Source: an uncultured Myxococcales bacterium (GTDB taxonomy: Bacteria > Myxococcota_A > Polyangia > Polyangiales > Polyangiaceae). Taken from it: a DNA stretch of 5,199 nucleotides. This document shows positions 1 to 5,085 of this stretch, one piece after another (the stretch's first letter is position 1; each line of letters opens with the position of its first letter). The notes below the pieces were generated by a model. It made no database searches. It saw only the letters and a program-made list of their open reading frames with translations, and was not told the DNA's origin. The position numbers and the translations under genes are program-made. The stretch spans positions 1-5,199 of the forward strand of contig CALFEQ010000202.1 of the NCBI GenBank assembly GCA_937949945.1, in the 5' to 3' direction.

Positions 1-456
1 AGCTACGCCCCGTCAAGCCTGCATCGAACGTCCGTCCACAGACGGGTACAGCGCGCTTCGTGGCGCAGCTCGGTGAGAGGTCGGCGCGGGGACGCGCAGA
101 GCGTCGCGAGCCGGTGGTGTGAATCGACAGCCAAGAGTCGGTCCGAGCCCGACCACGAAGGGCGAGCTCGAGCCGCTCTCCTTGCGTCGTTCGAACCGCG
201 GAACGGCGGCTCGAGTCGAAGAGCGACCTCGACCCGATCGCTCCCGCCAGGCGAGGCGAAGTCCTTGCTCGTCGACGAAAGCGTGACGGCACGCTCTTCG
301 ATGCCTCGCGTCGTCGGGTCGTGGTGCGGTCTTGTGATGCCTACCCATCGGATGGTAGTTCTCTTTTGCTCGAACGCGTCGTCTCGACGACCGAGCTCCG
401 TGACGTCGGGCCGACGACGCTCGCCTACTGCTCGAACCCCTGAAGCGGACGTGGGC
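1..456. other. Gene-poor stretch upstream of the DUF1554-like lipoprotein
   Basis: I see no gene I can support here. Open frames cross it on both strands, but their products are arginine/serine-rich and lack recognisable domains or a ribosome site, as expected for chance frames in GC-rich DNA. One plus-strand frame is open from the left edge to a TGA at 120-122 and could be the tail of an upstream gene, but nothing in it is recognisable. Small structures present are a 5-bp stem with a 4-base loop at 32-45, a dyad followed by T-rich sequence at 341-368, and a 9-base direct repeat (TGCTCGAAC) at 367-375 and 429-437. The promoter of the lipoprotein that follows probably lies here, but I could not identify a convincing -35/-10 pair. 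Confidence 0.5.
341..368 (+). terminator. Candidate intrinsic terminator or operator dyad
   Basis: CTA, a one-base bulge, then CCAT pairs across a CGG loop with ATGG and TAG, giving seven base pairs at 341-358. The stem is followed at 359-367 by TTCTCTTTT, one of the most T-rich stretches of the window. Stem plus T tract on the plus strand is the layout of a Rho-independent terminator. It could close a gene ending to the left. The stem is short and the dyad could equally be an operator for the gene starting about 100 bases downstream. Confidence 0.3.
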
Positions 457-485
457 ATGAAAAGACTCGATGGCTCCTTGCTGCC

Positions 486-2159
486 GTGGCATCGACGACG
501 TGGATTGGCATCGCGTGCGGAACCTCGACGACCGCGCCGAACGACGAAACGGTCCCGAAGGTCGACGCGAGCCCGGAGGTCGACGCGGGCTCGGAGGTCG
601 ACGCGGGCCCGGAGGTCGACGCGGGCCCGGATGCGGAGCGACCGTCGCAGGAGGCGACCTTCGCCATCGGCGGGACGGTCATCGGTCTCGAAGGCAGCGG
701 GCTCGTCCTGCAAAACAACGCCGGTGACGACCTCCCCATCACCCAAGACGGCAGCTTCACGTTACCGACCAAGCTTCCGTCCGGCGCGACGTACGCCGTG
801 ACCGTCCTCCAGCAGCCGTCTTCGCCTTCGCAAACGTGCAGCGTCAGCGGCGGCACTGGGACCGTCGGCAGCGCCGACGTCGGGAGCATCCTCGTGAACT
901 GCGCCACCGACAAGTACGCCGTCGGTGGCACCGTGAGTGGGCTCGTCGGCACCGGCCTCGTCTTGCAGATCAACGGTGGGGGCGATCTGCCCGTGACGGC
1001 GAACGGGACGTTTGCCTTCCCGACGCCCCTCGCGAGCGGGCAGTCGTACATCATCACCGTGCTCCGGCAGCCCGAAAATCCGTGGCAGACGTGCACGGTC
1101 GACAACCCCACGGGCACGGTCGGCGACGTGGCCGTCGAGGACGTCGCGGTCACGTGCACCACGAATTCCTACAAGGTCAAAGGCACCGTCACCGGCCTCG
1201 TGGGCACCGGCCTCGTGCTCGAGAACCACGAGGGGGATACGCTTCCCATCCAGAGCGACGGCCCCTTCGAGTTCCCGACGCCGGTCGAGAGCGGCGCGAC
1301 GTTCCAGGTGACGGTCAAGCAGTCACCCGTCGGCCCGCAGCAGACGTGCGTCGTGAGCCCCGCGAGCGGAACGGTGGCCGGCGCGGACGTCGACGTCGCG
1401 GTCACGTGCAGCACGGACAAGTTCAGGGTCACGGGCACGCTGACGGGCCTCACCCACGGATCGATCGTTCTGCAGAACAACGGCGGTGACGACCTCACGC
1501 TGACGGCCGACGGACCGTTCAGCTTCGAGACGCTCGTCGAAGACGGAACGACCTACGCGGTCAGCGTCCTGAGCAGGCCTCTGGACCTCAGTTGCACCGT
1601 GAAGGACCACGCAGGGACGATCAGCACGAGCGACGTCACGGTCACCGTCGAGTGCAGAAAGTACAACCGCGTCTTCGTGACGAGCGCGACCTACACCGGA
1701 AACCTCGGCGGTCTGGCGGGCGCGGATGCGAAATGCCAGGAGCTCGCCGACGCCGCGAACCTCGGCGGTACGTATCGAGCGTGGTTGAGCGTCTCGGGCA
1801 CGCCAGCGAACAGCCGCCTCACCCACTCGACGCTTCCGTACGGCCTCGTCGATGGGACGCTGATTGCCAACGACTGGGACCACCTCGTCTCGAACGCCAT
1901 GGATCTCGCGGCCCCGATCACCATGACCGAGACCGGCGAGACGAAGACGACCGACCCGTTCTCGTGCGCGTGGACCGGCAGTTACGACGGCGGTTTCGCC
2001 TTTGGCCAAGACTGCAACAAGTGGACCTCGGAAGCGGCCAATGAGATGGGCACGGCCGGCCACCTCGGAGACGTCGAGGATTTCTGGGAGTCGTCTTGCC
2101 TGTATACCTTGTGCAATCGAGAGAAGTCGCTCTATTGCTTCGAGCAATCGGCGGAATAG
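486..2159 (+). CDS. Repeat-containing lipoprotein with C-terminal DUF1554-like domain
   Basis: Predicted outer-surface lipoprotein; molecular function unknown. The uninterrupted frame starts at GTG 486 and gives 557 residues. Near its start is a hydrophobic stretch ending in a lipobox-like GIAC (Cys11), then an acidic linker of VDAGPE-like hexads (25-50). Four beta-rich repeats follow (about 59-142, 143-227, 228-311, 312-391), each with a GTV-x-GL, LVLQNNGGDDL-like core and a Cys pair 20-21 residues apart. The C-terminal part (about 392-555) has RVFVTSATYTGNLGG, AGADAKCQ, YRAWLS and a final YCFEQ. This resembles DUF1554, which I know from Leptospira and myxobacterial surface proteins. The GTG start leaves no basic signal-peptide n-region. 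Codons 444-485 in this frame would encode a good signal peptide but contain no start codon, while an ATG at 457 is one frame off. A frameshift near 460-463 probably removed the true start. Family assignment is from memory of motifs. Confidence 0.85.
   Translation: MASTTWIGIACGTSTTAPNDETVPKVDASPEVDAGSEVDAGPEVDAGPDAERPSQEATFAIGGTVIGLEGSGLVLQNNAGDDLPITQDGSFTLPTKLPSGATYAVTVLQQPSSPSQTCSVSGGTGTVGSADVGSILVNCATDKYAVGGTVSGLVGTGLVLQINGGGDLPVTANGTFAFPTPLASGQSYIITVLRQPENPWQTCTVDNPTGTVGDVAVEDVAVTCTTNSYKVKGTVTGLVGTGLVLENHEGDTLPIQSDGPFEFPTPVESGATFQVTVKQSPVGPQQTCVVSPASGTVAGADVDVAVTCSTDKFRVTGTLTGLTHGSIVLQNNGGDDLTLTADGPFSFETLVEDGTTYAVSVLSRPLDLSCTVKDHAGTISTSDVTVTVECRKYNRVFVTSATYTGNLGGLAGADAKCQELADAANLGGTYRAWLSVSGTPANSRLTHSTLPYGLVDGTLIANDWDHLVSNAMDLAAPITMTETGETKTTDPFSCAWTGSYDGGFAFGQDCNKWTSEAANEMGTAGHLGDVEDFWESSCLYTLCNREKSLYCFEQSAE
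561..632 (+). repeat. Four tandem 18-bp units encoding an acidic VDAGPE linker
   Basis: Four in-phase copies of GTCGACGCGGGCCCGGAG (start points 561, 579, 597, 615) differ by one or two bases each. They encode VDASPE, VDAGSE, VDAGPE and VDAGPD, placed just after the lipidation cysteine. Each unit contains a GTCGAC palindrome. Such tethers commonly separate a lipid anchor from folded domains. The near-identical units could gain or lose copies by slippage without breaking the frame. Confidence 0.85.
660..1658 (+). repeat. Four ~84-residue beta-rich protein repeats
   Basis: The encoded repeats begin at about bases 660, 912, 1167 and 1419, with a spacing of 84-85 codons. Each runs GT-V/L-x-GL, G-x-G/S-LVLQ, an NNGGDDL-like turn, a D/N-G-x-F-x-F strand, SG-x-x-Y-x-VTV, QTC, GTV and a final V-x-C. 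Cysteine pairs are 118/139, 203/224, 288/308 and 370/390, so each unit probably closes one disulfide. Repeats 2 and 3 share the core GLVGTGLVL; repeat 4 is the most diverged and lacks the QP-x(4)-QTC form. I have seen this repeat type in other myxobacterial exported proteins but know no function for it. Confidence 0.85.
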
Positions 2160-2160
2160 G

Positions 2161-2191
2161 GGAAGGCCTTGGCGCCATCCGAGGCGCTTCC
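2161..2191. terminator. GC-rich hairpin between convergent genes
   Basis: GGAAG then GCCTTGG pairs across a six-base loop with CCGAGGC, a one-base bulge, and CTTCC. This gives twelve pairs including one G-U. It starts two bases after the TAG of the lipoprotein and lies just beyond the 3' end of the convergent ATPase remnant, so it could end transcription from either side. No T tract follows on either strand, so the mechanism would be weak or Rho-assisted. Confidence 0.5.
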
Positions 2192-2192
2192 G

Positions 2193-3597
2193 CTACGGAG
2201 CTGGTCGGTGAGGAGATCGAGGCACGGGATCTCGAGCACGCCGAGGGCTAGCGGAAGCTCCCTCCGGAGAGAGCCACAGAAGTGGCGGGTCTTCGAGCCC
2301 GACGATCCCGAGGAGCACGAGGTTCGACTCTACGGTGTCGGCAGACTCGGGCAGCTCTGCGGGCGACAGAGCGCGCGTCGCCACGGCGAGGACACGCGGC
2401 CCGCGCCGCGTGAAGTCTTCGACGGCGGCCGTCGCGGAAGACGGCGCGCCCCGACGAACACCGCGCCGCGGCGCGCGCGAGCTCACGGAGCATCGGCAGC
2501 GCCTCGGGATCCGCCTGGACCTCTCCCGACGTCGAGTCGTAGCCCTCTCCCGAGATGTCGGCGCGGCCCTTCGGGCACCACGCCGCGACACCGGACATCT
2601 GGTTCATCGTGAGCGTGCCCGCCTTGTCCGTGCAGATGAACGTCGTCGCTCCGAGCGTCTCGACGGCGTCGAGGCGGCGGACGAGCGCGTGCCGTTCTGC
2701 CATGCGTTTCGCGCCGACGGCGAGCGACAGCGTGATCGTCGGCAAGAGCCCCGCGGGGACCAGCGCCACGGTCACCCCGACGCCGAACAGAAATCCTTCG
2801 GTCGGCGGCAATCCCATCACGAGCGCGACGACGAAGAACGCGCCGCCCACCGCGGCCGCGATGAGGGCGGTCCGGTGAACGACCCGCTCGAGCTCCTTCG
2901 CCAGTGGTGTCCTCGGGGAACGCTTGCGGCCCGTGAGGGCCGTGATCGCGGCGAGTCGCGTCCGCGGCCCGGTGGCGGCCACGACGCCTGCGCCCTCGCC
3001 CTCGGTCACGAAGGTCCCCCGCGAACACTCGCGCACCACGGGAGGGGGCGCCGGCACGCTCTCGCCCGTGAAGAGGGACGAGTCGATCGCGAGGTTGGCG
3101 CTCTCGACCAGGTCGAGGTCGGCCGATACGCGATCGCCGGCGGCGAGCTGAACGAGGTCGCCGCGGACGAGCTGGTCCGCGGGGATGACTTGTGCTCGCC
3201 GTCCCGCACGACCGTGGCGCGTCGGGGTACGAGCGATCGCAACCGAGCCGCTGCATGCTCGGCGCGGAGCTCCTGCACGAACGCGACGACGCCGTTGAGG
3301 ACGATCGACGATGATCGTCGTCCCGAGCTCCGGCATACGGGCGAGGAAGGCGAGGCCCGCCGCGGCCCAGAGCATGGTCGCGAACAGGTGTGTCATCTGC
3401 GCGAGGAGCTCGCGCAGATGCGAGGGGCCAGGCGGCGACGGGATGATGTTCGGGCCTTCCGCTGCGAGGCGCGCGGCAGCCTCGTCGCTGCGAAGACCGC
3501 GATGGCTTCGCCGCGGCTCGGTCTTCGGAGGAGCTGGCGCGGAGGTCATGCCCGATGCGCGACACCCCGTCGTGGGTTGCGAGCAGGCGTGACGCAA
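2193..3597 (-). pseudogene. Decayed P2-type cation-transporting ATPase
   Basis: Intact relatives are membrane pumps of about 850-900 residues using an aspartyl-phosphate cycle; this remnant spans about 470 codons. The longest frame opens at TTG 3597; an ATG at 3549 is an equally likely original start. Visible parts, numbered from 3597: N-terminal cation-ATPase region (about 33-70), TM1 (70-87), A-domain with TGES (177-180), TM3 (about 243-262), TM4 with PAGLLPT (281-287) and ICTDKAGTLT with Asp324. Reading needs a frame change near 3306 (extra base), where the shifted frame gives IVLNGVVAFVQELRAEHAAA, and another near 3192 (missing base), restoring VIPADQLVRGDLVQLAAGD. Near 2428 the frame changes again and about a hundred or more N-domain residues are absent, jumping from LARAAARCSS to VEDFTRRGPRVLAVATRAL, then LLGIVGLEDPP. 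The P-domain hinge is missing; a third frame then gives a TM6-like LPLALGVLEIPCLDLLTDQL at about 2198-2257. The product cannot be a working pump. Confidence 0.85.
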
Positions 3598-3616
3598 GCG
3601 ATACGCCAGGCGCCGT

Positions 3617-3650
3617 GCTTCGAACGTCGCTTCGATCGTGCTTCGAGCGA
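3617..3650. repeat. Three imperfect 11-12 bp tandem repeats
   Basis: GCTTCGAACGTC (3617-3628), GCTTCGATCGT (3629-3639) and GCTTCGAGCGA (3640-3650) run head to tail. They lie in the divergent spacer between the ATPase remnant and the small Cys-rich gene, ending 86 bases before that gene's ATG. Their common GCTTCGA core could be a multi-site protein-binding region, or a by-product of the CG-rich composition. Function is inferred from position only. Confidence 0.4.
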
Positions 3651-3726
3651 GCCGATGCCGGCGCTGTGTCTGCGCCCGACGCGTTCACCGGAGGGAGGCA
3701 CGCGACGCGCATGCACCGCGACGTGC

Positions 3727-3732
3727 GGAGGT
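3727..3732 (+). promoter_or_regulatory. Shine-Dalgarno sequence of the small Cys-rich gene
   Basis: GGAGGT is followed by a four-base spacer (CGCC) and ATG at 3737. This decides the start: the same frame is open further upstream to a GTG-type codon at 3638, but that extension is arginine-rich, has no ribosome site and looks non-coding. Confidence 0.75.
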
Positions 3733-3736
3733 CGCC

Positions 3737-3955
3737 ATGGCCAAGACCAAGCTGGACAAGAATTGGGGACACTGCAGTCACTGCAAGTACTTCGACTCGC
3801 CGGCGCAGGCCCCGCTCCAAGGTGAAGAGGCTGCGTGCCTGCAACCGACGTTGTCGAAGTTCGCGCTGCGCGTGTTCGGCACGTGCGGATGCAACGCGTT
3901 CGAGCTCCGGCCCGGGCTCAGCAAGACGGTCGAGCAGCCCGTGCTCCGGGCATGA
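3737..3955 (+). CDS. Small Cys-rich (zinc-ribbon-like) protein, function unknown
   Basis: A 72-residue protein without signal peptide or membrane segment, so probably cytosolic. The start is ATG 3737, preceded by GGAGGT. The sequence begins MAKTKLDKNWGHCSHCKYFD, with a CxxC at 13 and 16, a single Cys at 34, and a CxC at 50 and 52 in FGTCGCNAFELRPG; His12 and His15 flank the first pair. The CxxC followed by CxC suggests a bound zinc or other metal, but I cannot name the fold or family. I have an impression of similar short KNW-x-x-C-x-x-C-x-x-F proteins in other myxobacteria, but cannot verify it. It stands alone: an ATPase remnant diverges upstream and a lipoprotein converges downstream. A hairpin follows 20 bases after the stop. 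Confidence 0.75.
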   Translation: MAKTKLDKNWGHCSHCKYFDSPAQAPLQGEEAACLQPTLSKFALRVFGTCGCNAFELRPGLSKTVEQPVLRA

Positions 3956-3975
3956 GTCAGCGATCGGACGCGAGA

Positions 3976-4004
3976 GTGCCTGTCACGTCGTGACGCCGAG
4001 GCAC
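3976..4004 (+). terminator. Hairpin downstream of the small Cys-rich gene
   Basis: GTGCCT then GTCAC pairs across a GTC loop with GTGAC and, after a four-base bulge (GCCG), AGGCAC. This gives eleven pairs. The position, 20 bases after the TGA at 3953-3955, fits a transcript end or a 3' stabilising structure. No T run follows, so it is not a classical intrinsic terminator. Confidence 0.4.
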
Positions 4005-4116
4005 ACCATGCGCTTCGTCGCTCTCGCGAAGAAGAGGCCGAGGCGTACGATGCGTCGAGGGAGCTCACCCGTCGCCTTCTTCGAGAGGCGGAGCCGCGTC
4101 GAAAGCGGGGGCCGAA

Positions 4117-4133
4117 GCGCGGTCGAGCCGCAC
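4117..4133 (-). terminator. Weak hairpin after the six-Cys lipoprotein
   Basis: On the minus strand GTGCGG pairs with CCGCGC across a CTCGA loop, with six pairs including one G-U, beginning eight bases after the lipoprotein stop. On the plus strand the same G-U becomes a C-A mismatch, so the fold favours the minus-strand transcript. It is short and has no T tract. Confidence 0.25.
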
Positions 4134-4141
4134 GCGGAGGA

Positions 4142-4819
4142 TCACATGCACGCTATCGTCGGCATCCCACCCGTGTGGACGACGGAGCATTCTCGGGGCG
4201 GCAGGCATTCCTCGACGACGACGGCTCGACCGTTCCGACACCCGAGGATCGATTTCAGATCCGTCGAGCACATCACGGCTCCGGCAATATCCGACTTGCA
4301 CAGGTCGCCGGGCGTGGCGCCGCCGTTCGAACAAGCCACCACGTTCCGTCCTTCCGCCCTCGAGACCGTACACTCCGTCGGAGGACAGTGTTGCGCCAAG
4401 ACCCAGGTGCCTCCGACACACCATTGGACCGTCTTCCGGTCGAAGCCGCATGCCGCCGCCCCCTCGGCGCCGCACGGCGCACCTTCCTTGGCGTACGGAA
4501 TCACTGACGTCTCCGGGCCGCAGCCCACGGCGGTATTGGTTTGGTAGTCGTTGCATTCCTGGAGTCCGGGGCAGGCGAACACCTTTTCGTAGACGCCGTT
4601 GGCGCACCACAGGACCGAGCCGTTCTTCTTTCCGTCCGCTTCCGTCGCACAGCGCAGCTCGCCATCACGCGTACAGGGATCGCCGGCGTGGAACGTCGGG
4701 CTCTCGGGCGTCAGCGACTCAGGCGTGGGCGCTCCGTCACCCTCCGAGCTGCACGACGTGACGAGCAAGAGTAGTCCGGTGAAGAGACCGCGAAGGGGGC
4801 GGCGGATTCGTGCAAACAC
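4142..4819 (-). CDS. Lipoprotein with three six-cysteine modules
   Basis: A 225-residue predicted lipoprotein, exported and lipid-anchored through Cys23. The N-terminus MFARIRRPLRG is basic, followed by a hydrophobic stretch (LFTGLLLLVTSC) and lipobox VTSC. A Pro/Glu/Ser-rich linker (about 30-43) leads to three modules at about 45-100, 111-163 and 169-224. Each has six cysteines with matching spacing: 49,57,72,83,89,100; 116,124,134,145,150,163; 174,184,194,205,211,224. Each contains a W/G-C-x-x-G-x-W/Y/A core and a C-P/L-P/G-x-x-EC motif, for example CPGLQEC, CPPTEC and CLPPREC. Three disulfides per module are likely. No enzyme signature is visible; binding or structural roles are guesses. 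I chose GTG 4819 because GGAGGT (4829-4824) lies four bases before it, matching the spacing of the 3737 gene. ATG 4831 lacks a ribosome site and would add MEVS. Confidence 0.8.
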   Translation of the reverse strand: MFARIRRPLRGLFTGLLLLVTSCSSEGDGAPTPESLTPESPTFHAGDPCTRDGELRCATEADGKKNGSVLWCANGVYEKVFACPGLQECNDYQTNTAVGCGPETSVIPYAKEGAPCGAEGAAACGFDRKTVQWCVGGTWVLAQHCPPTECTVSRAEGRNVVACSNGGATPGDLCKSDIAGAVMCSTDLKSILGCRNGRAVVVEECLPPRECSVVHTGGMPTIACM

Positions 4820-4822
4820 GGA

Positions 4823-4837
4823 GACCTCCATGAGGTC
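4823..4837 (-). promoter_or_regulatory. Hairpin enclosing the Shine-Dalgarno of the six-Cys lipoprotein
   Basis: On the minus strand GACCTC-ATG-GAGGTC is a perfect six-pair stem with a three-base loop. The Shine-Dalgarno GGAGGT (4829-4824) occupies the last loop base and most of the 3' arm, so folding would hide it from the ribosome. The out-competed ATG (4831-4829) is the loop itself. It may lower or regulate translation, or act as a DNA operator. Upstream on the minus strand lies an AT-richer patch (GGATATTTCTG near 4872-4862) that could contribute to a promoter, but I cannot define one. Confidence 0.45.
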
Positions 4838-4921
4838 ACGAACCTAGCAAAGTCTCTACGGCAGAAATATCCCCCGACTGAGGGAGCTCTCTGCCGTGCT
4901 CGCGTGTGGATCGCCGGCCGT

Positions 4922-4999
4922 GGCACTCCCGGTGGCGGAGGTGCCGATGACCGAGCCGGATGGCCGCCGCGTTCCGCCACTTCGAGTGGCGTGCCGCGG
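4922..4999. other. Two adjacent hairpins in the minus-strand intergenic region
   Basis: The first (4922-4945) pairs GGCACTCC with GGA-G-GTGCC, with eight pairs, a one-base bulge and a seven-base loop. The second (4967-4999) is highly symmetrical: CCGCG, three unpaired bases, CGCCACT, a TCG loop, AGTGGCG, three unpaired bases, CGCGG, giving twelve pairs. Both lie between the stop at 5086 of a possible minus-strand gene and the lipoprotein start at 4819. They could terminate the incoming transcript or serve as a protein-binding dyad. No T tract follows on the minus strand. Confidence 0.45.
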
Positions 5000-5085
5000 A
5001 CATTGCTCGGGGACGATGCTCGCCACGCAGACCGTGACGTTCCACCCCGGCTGCGAAGCGCCGAAGTCGACCGACGTGTCCGTCG

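Noticed and set aside
32..45. CCGTC/GACGG hairpin near the left edge
   Set aside because: Five pairs with a four-base loop and no adjacent gene end or T tract; too short to call.
561..632. Possible CRISPR or iteron array
   Set aside because: The 18-bp units are contiguous with no spacers, keep codon phase and encode a typical acidic lipoprotein linker.
3..746. 247-residue minus-strand open frame covering the left end
   Set aside because: Half of it is the antisense of the lipoprotein linker repeats (RARVDL copies) and the rest shows no motif, ribosome site or coding-like codon use.
73..801. 242-residue plus-strand open frame containing the ATG at 457
   Set aside because: The product is low-complexity Arg/Ser. 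Its overlap with the lipoprotein frame, which has clear repeats and conserved cysteines, shows it is a shadow.
3698..3726. GCACG/CGTGC pairing just before the Shine-Dalgarno of the small gene
   Set aside because: Only five outer pairs enclose a long poorly paired interior, which is expected by chance in such GC-rich DNA.
2335..3825. 496-residue plus-strand open frame
   Set aside because: It lies antisense to the ATPase remnant, has an arginine-rich product with no domain, and the ATPase motifs fix the minus strand as the original coding strand.
3555..4547. 330-residue plus-strand open frame over the small gene and the six-Cys lipoprotein
   Set aside because: It overlaps both supported genes in other frames or strands, and its translation has no recognisable domain or start signal.
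4065..4610. 181-residue minus-strand open frame
   Set aside because: It is an out-of-frame shadow of the six-Cys lipoprotein, whose regular cysteine spacing identifies the true frame.
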